Origin: a virus
DNA length: 64,000 nucleotides
IMG/VR virus record: IMGVR_UViG_3300025648_000012
Coordinates: 1 to 64,000 of that record
Reading direction: 5' to 3' (one strand)
Position 1 is the stretch's first letter. Each line of letters opens with the position of its first letter. Positions 22,962-30,579 of this stretch are shown piece after piece. The translations under genes and the position numbers were made by a program. The notes below the pieces were generated by a model. It was not told where the DNA came from. It was given only the letters and a program-made list of their open reading frames with translations, and searched no databases.

Positions 22962-23216
22962 TTAGCCTTCTGTACTTGAAGATTGCGCTGGGGCCGAATA
23001 GGAACTAGAAGTTCCAGTTAATGCTACGTATTTAGATCCATCATCATTAAACAAGTAAATGTTAGGGTTCTGTAAAAGGAATCCTGGATCTGGAGTGTGG
23101 GCGGAATCTAACTTTGCTCTACCACCAGCAGCCAAGTAGATGTAATGCTTGGTGGAGTCACCCTCTATAATAATTGGTACATTGATTGGGTGGGGGTATC
23201 CGTTTGATATCTTCAT
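22962..23216 (-). CDS. Small virion-block protein
   Basis: 84 residues, ATG after AAGGAGTAGTTCA. A compact beta-rich domain (YPHPINVPIIIEGDSTKHYI, then YLAAGGRAKL) followed by a Ser-rich tail. Size and position next to the sheath suggest a tail or neck component; no family recognised. Confidence 0.6.
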   Translation of the reverse strand: MKISNGYPHPINVPIIIEGDSTKHYIYLAAGGRAKLDSAHTPDPGFLLQNPNIYLFNDDGSKYVALTGTSSSYSAPAQSSSTEG

Positions 23217-23231
23217 TGAACTACTCCTTTA

Positions 23232-23444
23232 TTAGTGTGCTTCTACGTTTACAACTTTTGCTTTTCCTTTTGGATTTACTTTAATACCTTTTTCTTGTTT
23301 TACTGAGGGTTTTTCCCCTGAAGGTTTAGTTCCTTTAGCATATTTGGAATTAGGATGATCCTTAATGTAGTTTTCTTGTTCTTCTCTACTCCAGTTAGAA
23401 AACCAATCATTTGCTGCTTCTACGTAATGTGCTGTGAGTTTCAT
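23232..23444 (-). CDS. MKLTAHY-signal protein 2
   Basis: 70 residues: MKLTAHYVEAANDWFSNWSR, then a highly basic disordered tail (KPSGEKPSVKQEKGIKVNPK). The first eleven residues are nearly the same as in the 24065 protein. A small basic internal head protein is plausible, as with T4 IPI-IPIII (inference). ATG after AGAGGTAAAA. Confidence 0.7.
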   Translation of the reverse strand: MKLTAHYVEAANDWFSNWSREEQENYIKDHPNSKYAKGTKPSGEKPSVKQEKGIKVNPKGKAKVVNVEAH

Positions 23445-23453
23445 TTTTACCTC

Positions 23454-24068
23454 TTAAAATATGGTTGATGGTGAATTTGTTACTGTAACCCCTACTTGAG
23501 AGGATAGTTTAATATCTGAAACTGCTCCTTCCGTATCTAATTCTCCATCACTCATATACCCATTAACTGTTATCGTAGCCTGTACAGTGTATATAGGTTC
23601 AGATTCTGTTACATTGGTACGTTGTTGAATAGGAACAGAATCGTCACTCATGTAAGAAATACCAATTTTTTGTGACCCATATTGTATGGAGAAAGTTAAT
23701 TGCTTTCTAACCATGTTTAGCATGTAAGTACGCACAAAATTACGCATTTCGTTTGCATCGTTTGATACGAAAGTTACTTGAACTGCAAACTTTACTGGAA
23801 TAATAAAGGCTGTAAGGTACTGATTTCCAGTTTCTGCTCTCTTAATGGTTATGCCCGACCTTATGAAAGGAACGCCATAAGAATCGCCATTATACTGGTA
23901 ACTCAAAATTTCTAACCCAATAAACGGGTAAGAAATTGCACCATACATTTTTTCTATGGTTCGAGTAAGATCAGTACCTGTAGCCCATACTACTTTGCAC
24001 TTAAATTGTTGCACGATTTGCTTTTCAAAGCCTGCCATGCAGTATACATCTATTGGCTCAATTTTCAT
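23454..24068 (-). CDS. Predicted virion structural protein
   Basis: 204 residues, beta-rich, starting MKIEPIDVYCMAGFEKQIVQ with IRSGITIKRAETGNQYLTAF in the middle. Overlaps the stop of the 24065 gene by 4 nt. Position between sheath and tube genes fits a tail-terminator or neck protein, but no diagnostic motif is visible. Confidence 0.6.
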   Translation of the reverse strand: MKIEPIDVYCMAGFEKQIVQQFKCKVVWATGTDLTRTIEKMYGAISYPFIGLEILSYQYNGDSYGVPFIRSGITIKRAETGNQYLTAFIIPVKFAVQVTFVSNDANEMRNFVRTYMLNMVRKQLTFSIQYGSQKIGISYMSDDSVPIQQRTNVTESEPIYTVQATITVNGYMSDGELDTEGAVSDIKLSSQVGVTVTNSPSTIF

Positions 24069-24409
24069 TTAGCTTTACGTTTCAAAAGAGCGGACTTAGC
24101 TGCAAATTTAACATTATGATTCAAATCCTTAGCTAGCATTTCCAATGTAGACAATGGAGTGTTTGGATGCTTTGCTACGTCTTCCTTAACACTAGCGTAC
24201 GCACTCTTAGATAAAATTTCTAATGCAGATGGTGGAGTTTTAGGATTTTTTGCTAATGCCTCTCTAATACTCAGCTCCATTCCCTTAGCTAGCATTTCAA
24301 GTACGCCAACGGGAGTTTTTTGGCTCTTCGCCATTTTTATCTTTTCTTCTCTAACAGATTTAGAAAGCCAATCATCTGCTGCTTCTACGTAGTGTGCTGT
24401 AAGTTTCAT
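24065..24409 (-). CDS. MKLTAHY-signal protein 3 with LRV repeats
   Basis: 114 residues from ATG 24409 (AAGGAGCTACTTG before it). N-terminus MKLTAHYVEAADDWLSKSVR is the shared signal. The rest is three leucine-rich-repeat-variant units of the form (A)KxPxTPxxxLExLAKxxxxxVK, the same family as the long array in the 38608 protein. An internal head or head-associated protein is possible. Confidence 0.7.
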   Translation of the reverse strand: MKLTAHYVEAADDWLSKSVREEKIKMAKSQKTPVGVLEMLAKGMELSIREALAKNPKTPPSALEILSKSAYASVKEDVAKHPNTPLSTLEMLAKDLNHNVKFAAKSALLKRKAK

Positions 24410-24442
24410 CAAGTAGCTCCTTATCTAGAGTTGTTGTGAGTT

Positions 24443-25066
24443 TTATTTAAGCACATTTGCTGCAACGGCTAAATCGTCAATTAACAGTTCTTGGTCTTGC
24501 GGGGTTTCAGTAGTTCCATCATTTACTGTTAACTTGTAAACATGGTTTTGTTTATCTGGAGTACCGTCAACATAGGTCTCTTGCATTTTGTTAGTACCCA
24601 AAGCATTATTTTCTTCTTCACCAGAGATATCTACACCGTCTTTTTCAATATCCCCTTTTTCTTTGTTCAATTCCCCGTCGTCTAAAAAAGCTTGAACAAA
24701 CTCGGGTTTTTCTATTACTCCACCAAGAATGGCTTTAACATCGTCCAACGATAATCCAATGGACACTCCCAAGGCTTCCAGTTGTCCCTCTGTTGGGTTA
24801 CCAATAATTTCTTTGAACTCATGAATAAAGGCTCGTATATCATCAGTAACAGAGGGAGGTTCAACATAAGTTCCAGCCAGAATAGATGCCATTACTTTGT
24901 AAATTCCAGCATTTTCGTCTGGTGAAAATATGCCATTGCCAGAAGTTTGTGCATCTTTACGCAACAAGTTGTTTAGCTCTGTTGAATCATTCCAATCCAC
25001 TAATACACTTTGTTGCCCTATATCTTCTTGCATTGGGTATTTATTAAGTAGTTCATTACTTTGCAT
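24443..25066 (-). CDS. Acidic virion-block protein
   Basis: 207 residues, strongly acidic (segments such as DDGELNKEKGDIEKDGVDIS). Helical middle (DDIRAFIHEFKEIIGNPTEG). No transmembrane segment or signal. Unknown function; composition would suit a scaffold or chaperone-like role. Confidence 0.6.
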   Translation of the reverse strand: MQSNELLNKYPMQEDIGQQSVLVDWNDSTELNNLLRKDAQTSGNGIFSPDENAGIYKVMASILAGTYVEPPSVTDDIRAFIHEFKEIIGNPTEGQLEALGVSIGLSLDDVKAILGGVIEKPEFVQAFLDDGELNKEKGDIEKDGVDISGEEENNALGTNKMQETYVDGTPDKQNHVYKLTVNDGTTETPQDQELLIDDLAVAANVLK

Positions 25067-25088
25067 TTTGTACTCCTTAATTACTTAA

Positions 25089-25829
25089 TTAAGCAATGGC
25101 TAAACCTTCAATTTGCTTAATTACTAAGGCTAGATATTCAGGATCGTAAGAATAGAGCTGTTTATAATATTCAATGGCAGATTTGCGTCCAAGTCCCCCC
25201 AAAGCGGCAGTAACGGCTTTATTCGCTTCTGCCGTAATCTCAACCTTGGTAGTAGCAACAATAGCTTCATTGTTTACTGATAGTTTATCGTTACGGAGTT
25301 TAGAAACCACAGTTGTGGTAGTTTCATCTGAAGCAACTACAAATCCGCAGTCCATGTCTCCTTGGGTATCCACAAACGCGCAGACTGAAAACTTTTCAGG
25401 AATTTCTGAAGTAACAGCAGTTAATCTTGCAACATCATTTCTTGGGTAATGGACGGATGCCAACAGGGCGGTAAGGTCAGTGTCTCCGTGGCGAACAAGG
25501 CATTTTTGACCTGCATGAACTTGAACATCCCACAATGTCTTATCATTGTTATCCATGAGAATGTTATGTCCAAGAACACGGTAATTTGCAGAAATTTGCT
25601 GTTTTGAAGGTACACGGATTTCGTTATTGGCTTTAACATAGCCTACAGCAATACCCGGAGAAAGGGAAACAAAGCTGTTCTTAACAGCAGCACCCAAGTA
25701 TTGCATTTTTTCGCCTACAGCAGATTGGAATTGTTCTTTGGTGAATTGGCCGGTATAAGATACGATGACTTTAGCCACAGATTTAGAAATTGGCTTATAG
25801 TCAGTAATTTGAAGAGTTCTTAATGACAT
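25089..25829 (-). CDS. Predicted virion structural protein
   Basis: 246 residues, beginning MSLRTLQITDYKPISKSVAK. Mixed beta domain (NYRVLGHNILMDNNDKTLWD; GQKCLVRHGDTDLTALLASV) and a helical C-terminus with EYYKQLYSYDPEYLALVIKQ. Lies between tail tube and sheath genes; no named family recognised. Confidence 0.6.
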   Translation of the reverse strand: MSLRTLQITDYKPISKSVAKVIVSYTGQFTKEQFQSAVGEKMQYLGAAVKNSFVSLSPGIAVGYVKANNEIRVPSKQQISANYRVLGHNILMDNNDKTLWDVQVHAGQKCLVRHGDTDLTALLASVHYPRNDVARLTAVTSEIPEKFSVCAFVDTQGDMDCGFVVASDETTTTVVSKLRNDKLSVNNEAIVATTKVEITAEANKAVTAALGGLGRKSAIEYYKQLYSYDPEYLALVIKQIEGLAIA

Positions 25830-25892
25830 TTTGTGTCTCCGCTAGTCTTTGTTGCGTTGAAGGAGTAGTACTTATGAATTTAGTTAGTAGTT

Positions 25893-26192
25893 TTATTTAG
25901 TGCTATGAATAGCAGACTTACTAGTTTCTATTAAATTAAGATTACTAATAAATATTTTTTCGAGTTCAGACTTAATTTTTGAAATTTTTACTTTAGGTTC
26001 TAAAACAGACTCCAAAGAATTTTTAAGTTTAGTAACAGAATCTCCCATAGTTTTTGCTTTGCTTTTAAGATCCTCTAAGCCAACTACTACATTTTGTAGT
26101 TCTTTATCTTCCTTATCTACTGGTAGAGTACCATTATTGGTAAACTCATCTTGTGGATTGCTAGAAATTATGTAATGTGCTGTGAGTTTCAT
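25893..26192 (-). CDS. MKLTAHY-signal protein 4
   Basis: 99 residues: MKLTAHYIISSNPQDEF then a charged coiled coil (LQNVVVGLEDLKSKAKTMGD and a leucine-spaced helix to the end). Shares only the N-terminal seven residues with the other members. Confidence 0.7.
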   Translation of the reverse strand: MKLTAHYIISSNPQDEFTNNGTLPVDKEDKELQNVVVGLEDLKSKAKTMGDSVTKLKNSLESVLEPKVKISKIKSELEKIFISNLNLIETSKSAIHSTK

Positions 26193-26203
26193 CTTTTTAA
26201 GCC

Positions 26204-26728
26204 CTAGAAGGTTGTACCATCAGACAGGTAATCAAAGCTCCAAGTTACTTCCATATCAATAATAGTGGCAGCTTCCATACCAGAGAAGTCATACGCACCT
26301 AGGGATGTTGGAAATACTCCAATGAATTTTACTGTTTGTCCAATGGTAACTAAATCAGCTCCATACATATCCAATTCTAAAGTAGCCTTGTAATTGGAAG
26401 ATAAGGCTCCTGTATTATTTTTCCAAGAGCGGGCTAAATCTCTCCAAGCCCGTAGAGCTTGGAACGTAGTGTAATCAATAGTTTCCAGGAATTTGGTAGT
26501 AAAAGTAGGGCTTTGGTAAGTCGCTCTTCCAGCTTCATGCTTCCTTATTCCAGCTAATTCTACAGGAATTTGTTCCAAGTCAGAAGTAGGTAGTTGAGTA
26601 GCGCGAACTTTTGTTCTTAAAGCGGCATTGTCTCCACCACCAGGAATTGCTGGGATGATTAGATCAAAAAACCACGATTGGCTTACATCCGGTAAACTAA
26701 AAAATTCTTGTGACGAAACACGTGGCAT
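26204..26728 (-). CDS. Tail tube protein
   Basis: 174 residues. QSWFFDLIIPAIPGGGDNAA, then KVRATQLPTSDLEQIPVELA and the C-terminal ATIIDMEVTWSFDYLSDGTT match the gp19/T4-type tail tube pattern (small beta barrel, inner ring contacts). The tube is enclosed by the sheath encoded 3 kb away. ATG after CAAAGGAGCAAACACT. Confidence 0.8.
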   Translation of the reverse strand: MPRVSSQEFFSLPDVSQSWFFDLIIPAIPGGGDNAALRTKVRATQLPTSDLEQIPVELAGIRKHEAGRATYQSPTFTTKFLETIDYTTFQALRAWRDLARSWKNNTGALSSNYKATLELDMYGADLVTIGQTVKFIGVFPTSLGAYDFSGMEAATIIDMEVTWSFDYLSDGTTF

Positions 26729-26781
26729 AGTGTTTGCTCCTTTGGTGTTCCATAATGTGTAGTAAACAGTACTTACCTTAA

Positions 26782-26818
26782 CAAAAGGGAAACCCTCTTT
26801 TGGAGAATTTCCCTTTTG
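26782..26818 (-). terminator. Hairpin with T-rich 3' arm in the leftward virion operon
   Basis: CAAAAGGGAAA (26782-26792) pairs with TTTCCCTTTTG (26808-26818). On the minus strand it follows the stop of the 26845 gene and ends in CCCTTTTG. It may attenuate transcription between the capsid genes and the tube gene, lowering downstream output. Confidence 0.55.
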
Positions 26819-26844
26819 AGCTGTTGAATTTGTTACTCAACAGA

Positions 26845-27222
26845 TTACTTGGATTTTGATGCTTTCTTTGCTCTAACGTACTTCAAAGCTGCAGCAAGGG
26901 AAGCTGCCTCTTTTAGTTCTTCTTCACTGGGTTCTTCTTCCATAGACATTCCGTCGTCCATTTCTTCATCACCAGTTTCGTCAACACCTTCAGCGGCAGC
27001 TTCTTTCAAAAGTTCTGCCTTCTTGGGATCAACGAAGCCTTCGTCCATATCAAAGCCTTCGTCCGCAGTTGCATTAGAACGCTCAATGATATCACATGCT
27101 TCGCCTGCATCATCTTCTTCCGCAGCAGCTTTCAGGAATTTAGCGGCTAGTTTAAACTTTCCTTTTCTGGCAGCATTGATTGAGAATGCCGCCCATTGTA
27201 GAGATTTATTTGCCTTCTTCAT
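26845..27222 (-). CDS. Small scaffold- or core-like protein downstream of the capsid gene
   Basis: 125 residues. Basic helical N-terminus (KGKFKLAAKFLKAAAEEDD), then a very acidic middle (GDEEMDDGMSMEEEPSEEEL) and a basic end (RAKKASKSK). The bipolar charge and position beside the major capsid gene suit a prohead core protein. ATG after AAGGAGTAAG. Confidence 0.6.
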   Translation of the reverse strand: MKKANKSLQWAAFSINAARKGKFKLAAKFLKAAAEEDDAGEACDIIERSNATADEGFDMDEGFVDPKKAELLKEAAAEGVDETGDEEMDDGMSMEEEPSEEELKEAASLAAALKYVRAKKASKSK

Positions 27223-27263
27223 AGAAACTTACTCCTTAAAATAAAGTGTTAGGTTGAGATGTG

Positions 27264-27281
27264 AGTAGCTCAATTGAGCTA
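27264..27281. terminator. Palindromic hairpin after the capsid gene
   Basis: GTAGCTCAATTGAGCTAC is a perfect 18-nt palindrome between the capsid gene stop (27291) and the next leftward start (27222). No T tract is obvious; it may be a processing or mRNA-stabilising hairpin. Confidence 0.45.
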
Positions 27282-27290
27282 CCCGCACTA

Positions 27291-28316
27291 TTAACGAATT
27301 CCCTTAGCAATGGAACGGCTATTGGAAATCGAAACTGCCCACAGTTCAGACATCATCCAACCACGGCCAGGTTTACCTTCAATAGCTTGGTCAATTGGGG
27401 AAGAGATAATGCCGCCACGGTCGGAATACGCACCATGATTAAGCGGGTCGGAAATAACAAAGAATTCCCCTTTGTTCAGCACTTTGTGTTCAGGATGACG
27501 GAAGGCGTCTGTAGTAATGGTCATGCCGTACATGATAGCCAACTCACCAGTGAGCAACAATTCATGGCGAGCAACTGGGTCAATGGCGTTATAAAAGTCT
27601 GACTGACCAGTAATATCTTGCCACAAGTCTGTTGCCATCAGGCAATGAGCGTGCTTAAGGCCCCAACGTGCAACTAATTGAGCAACCGAGGTCAAAATGT
27701 AAGGGGTAAGCAAACCACCACCAACTTGAGTAAGGGGGTTATCAACACCAACCAAAGCATTAGCCTGATTGTACCAAGATTTATCTTCTGCAACCATAAT
27801 AGCTTCTGTTGCTTCAACAAACTTTTCTTGCAAAACATCACCAGGGGAGCTAGCAAGCTCAACTTGAGTAATGAACGGGCGTGCAACCAATTCAAACTCA
27901 GGAGGAGTAAACCATTTATCCCGAGTGATTTGGGTTTCTACACGGGTTGGAGAGGTTGAAAAAGTTGCATATACGTTCTTTTGACGCAGAGGGAACCGTG
28001 GAATTCCACCATTAGCTACGGTATGCTTGGTCAAAAACTTACGTGCAAAACCAGTACGGGTTTCAGCCAAATAAAGTGCATCGGCAATCTTTTCGCCCAA
28101 TACACGGTGAACATCCTTGTCATTGAATGCGGCTTCTACATACTGACGGGATTGTTCGCTGGTCAAGTTCAAACGGTGTGCGTCATTTGCTTGCATGAAG
28201 CGTACTTGAGCTTGCAGCAAGTCTTTCTTGCTACTAGCGTTAATTTCACCATTTGCTCCAACCATCTTAGCCATTGTGGGGCTCAAAGACAATTTTGCTA
28301 GGTTAATTTCGTTCAT
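27291..28316 (-). CDS. Major capsid protein (HK97 fold)
   Basis: 341 residues. Helical N-terminal arm to about residue 115, then PRFPLRQKNVYATFSTSPTR and KWFTPPEFELVARPFITQVE (typical beta-hinge/E-loop region of myovirus major capsids), then a spine-helix region with EDKSWYNQANALVGVDNPLT and WGLKHAHCLMATDLWQDITG, and a C-terminal VISDPLNHGAYSDRGGIISS strand. Neighbours are decoration and scaffold-like genes. ATG after AAGGAGTAGTTAAAT. Confidence 0.85.
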   Translation of the reverse strand: MNEINLAKLSLSPTMAKMVGANGEINASSKKDLLQAQVRFMQANDAHRLNLTSEQSRQYVEAAFNDKDVHRVLGEKIADALYLAETRTGFARKFLTKHTVANGGIPRFPLRQKNVYATFSTSPTRVETQITRDKWFTPPEFELVARPFITQVELASSPGDVLQEKFVEATEAIMVAEDKSWYNQANALVGVDNPLTQVGGGLLTPYILTSVAQLVARWGLKHAHCLMATDLWQDITGQSDFYNAIDPVARHELLLTGELAIMYGMTITTDAFRHPEHKVLNKGEFFVISDPLNHGAYSDRGGIISSPIDQAIEGKPGRGWMMSELWAVSISNSRSIAKGIR

Positions 28317-28345
28317 ATTTAACTACTCCTTGTTATTGATTAGTA

Positions 28346-29062
28346 TTAGATGGTTGAAGTAAAGCGCAAACCAAGGAAAGGTAAGCCAGTATTCAGAGTA
28401 GATGCAGTATAGGGACTAACACCCGGAACTTGCACTACAGCTGCATTGATAGCAACACCAGTACCTGCCTGCGACGTAACAATACCAGAAGCTGCAAGTT
28501 TAATACCGGTAACTGCAGTCCAGTCCACAGAAGCATCGTAATTAGAGGTAAACACAACACCTCTACGAATAACGCCAATTTGGTTTACCAAAAGACCGGG
28601 GTAATTGCCAGGAATTTGATTACCTTGTTGAGCATATTGTTGAATAGCACTTTGAGCATAGCGGTACTGAATAACGATTGCATGGCCTGCTTGCCCAACT
28701 GCCAAGGTAAAGGTAGAACCAGAAAGAGTTGCACCACCTACAACCGAACCTGCAGTTTGGTCGTAAACAACAAACTGACCAGCAACTGGAGTGTTAGAAA
28801 CGGTAATAGTGTAAGGCGAAGAGCTTGGGCATGTAAACGGTTCTACGGCAGTTGCATATACATCCATAAAGGGAGCTGCGTGCAAGGATGCAACAGAAAA
28901 TCCTTCAAACAAGTCTGTAGCGGTACCGGATGAAGGCAAGCTTCCCAAGTATTCAGAACCACTGGTACGAACAACCGCTTGTCCTTCACTGGTAAACGTT
29001 GCGCCGGCTAGCACAGCGGTTTCGCCAGAGTCAATAGCTTTTGTTAGGGGAAAATAAATCAT
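28346..29062 (-). CDS. Head decoration/stabilising-type protein
   Basis: 238 residues, almost without charged side chains, beginning MIYFPLTKAIDSGETAVLAG. The N-terminus followed by YLGSLPSSGTATDLFEGFSV and RRGVVFTSNYDASVDWTAVT looks like small capsid-associated proteins that precede the capsid gene in many myoviruses. ATG after AAAGGAGTAGTTTACG. Confidence 0.65.
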   Translation of the reverse strand: MIYFPLTKAIDSGETAVLAGATFTSEGQAVVRTSGSEYLGSLPSSGTATDLFEGFSVASLHAAPFMDVYATAVEPFTCPSSSPYTITVSNTPVAGQFVVYDQTAGSVVGGATLSGSTFTLAVGQAGHAIVIQYRYAQSAIQQYAQQGNQIPGNYPGLLVNQIGVIRRGVVFTSNYDASVDWTAVTGIKLAASGIVTSQAGTGVAINAAVVQVPGVSPYTASTLNTGLPFLGLRFTSTI

Positions 29063-29089
29063 CGTAAACTACTCCTTTGTTAGGTTAAA

Positions 29090-30478
29090 TTAAAATACTG
29101 ACAGGCTATTTGCTTTCAAACTCGCTAATACTGAGGTTGATTGCAATGCCTTTGCAGTTACAACATTACTGTTTTTCATGGGAGCAAGCAACGCTGCAAC
29201 TGCGGGGGTTTGTCCAACTTCTAAACTGTCGTCGTCCTCTTCTTCCTCTCCACTTGGTACAGTTGGAGTATTCGTCATGTCAAAGGCTTGAACATAACCG
29301 AGTCTTACTTGGTCATTCCAGGAAGCTACAACCTTGGCTTTTTCCAACAAAGCCTTAGTATAAGTAATTCCTTCTGTTGCAAATACATTAGCAACCAAAC
29401 GGGCAGCGCCCTTAACTCCAACAGCTTCTAATTGAGCTACCAATGAGTCTTTAAGGCTATTCTTAACATCCTTGAATACACCTTTATTGATTCCAACTGC
29501 AGCAATAGCCAAAGATTGTTCCAAAGCTGCATCTTTACGTTGGTTTGATTTAAGGTATTGCTGAACAGAAGATTCTACACGCTTAGTTACGTTTGCTTTA
29601 ATAGCTTTATCCGCAATAGATACTTTAGCCAGTACAAAACCGGATTTAACTAAACCTTTTCTCAAACCATCTGTAGAAACGTTGCTTTTAACAACTTCCA
29701 GATATTGAGGAGTGTTATAAAGATCAGCAACACCGATCTTTGCTGCGCTTCGTTTAGTTAAGGTAGCAACAATACGGTTGCTCACAATGGCGTGAACGTT
29801 GGCCCCAACTTCCACCATTTCTGGTTCTACTTCATCATCCATATCATCTGCGTCTGCCAAAGTAACATCATCTGCATTTGGCTCTTCAAAAGCTTCTGGA
29901 GACTCAAGATCTTCAGTTGCAGCTGTTTCTTCTTCTTCAACTGGAGGCAATTCTACCTCTCCACCTTCTTCAAAGAAGACAGGAAAATCTTCATCTCCTT
30001 CGTTGTCTTCCTCAACTAGTGCGTCATCTTCGTCATCAAATTCCGCAGTTTCTTCTTCTCCAAATTCCGTTTCTGGAACTTCAATGGTTGGAAGATCGCC
30101 TTCATCCAATGAGGAATCGACTTCTACCTTTTTCTCAAACTCACCGTTGGAATCATCGTCCATTTCGATATCTTTTTCATCCATATTGTTGAGTTCTTCT
30201 TCATCTTCCATACCTTCATTTCCAGCAACTTCCATGTGAAGGTTAGAACCATGAGCATCGGGTTCTGCAAGAATTCCAGCAATGGTTTTAATTGCATTTT
30301 TGGAAGCCTTGAGCTCTTTCGTTTCTTGCTCATTGTCTTTATGAGTGTTGCGTTCTGGAGTTGGGGGTTTTCCATCAGTAAGAATGTTAGCATCCGCATT
30401 CCTAACTGCTACACCTGAACGTTCTGCTTCACCTAGCGTATCGTTTCCAATATGCCCATTGCTTGCTTTAAGTCTCAT
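29090..30478 (-). CDS. Large acidic scaffold/prohead core-like protein
   Basis: 462 residues from ATG 30478, with GAGG nine bases upstream (a GTG at 30487 is an alternative). Residues about 75-225 are extremely acidic (runs such as MDEKDIEMDDDSNGEFEKKV); the remainder is basic-helical. Position directly upstream of decoration and capsid genes suits a scaffolding protein, which a prohead protease would degrade. The first residues, MRLKASNG, loosely echo the MKLTAHY signal. Confidence 0.6.
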   Translation of the reverse strand: MRLKASNGHIGNDTLGEAERSGVAVRNADANILTDGKPPTPERNTHKDNEQETKELKASKNAIKTIAGILAEPDAHGSNLHMEVAGNEGMEDEEELNNMDEKDIEMDDDSNGEFEKKVEVDSSLDEGDLPTIEVPETEFGEEETAEFDDEDDALVEEDNEGDEDFPVFFEEGGEVELPPVEEEETAATEDLESPEAFEEPNADDVTLADADDMDDEVEPEMVEVGANVHAIVSNRIVATLTKRSAAKIGVADLYNTPQYLEVVKSNVSTDGLRKGLVKSGFVLAKVSIADKAIKANVTKRVESSVQQYLKSNQRKDAALEQSLAIAAVGINKGVFKDVKNSLKDSLVAQLEAVGVKGAARLVANVFATEGITYTKALLEKAKVVASWNDQVRLGYVQAFDMTNTPTVPSGEEEEDDDSLEVGQTPAVAALLAPMKNSNVVTAKALQSTSVLASLKANSLSVF

Positions 30479-30539
30479 GGAGTACACCTCATGTTAGTTA
30501 GTACAAAGTTGTAAAGATGGATTAACTTTAACTCCTTCT

Positions 30540-30556
30540 CAACCTTAAATTGTGGT
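30540..30556 (-). promoter_or_regulatory. CACAATTTAAGGTTG motif
   Basis: Minus-strand TTGCAAACCACAATTTAAGGTTG lies about 65 nt before the scaffold-like gene start. Nearly the same sequence is at 35914-35930. Confidence 0.45.
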
Positions 30557-30579
30557 TTGCAAAATTAAGCTTGTTTTTG

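Noticed and set aside
29799-30239. Ser-rich 146-residue frame on the plus strand
   Set aside because: It is the antisense of the Asp/Glu-rich scaffold-like gene; GAA/GAT-rich codons give Ser-rich complements.
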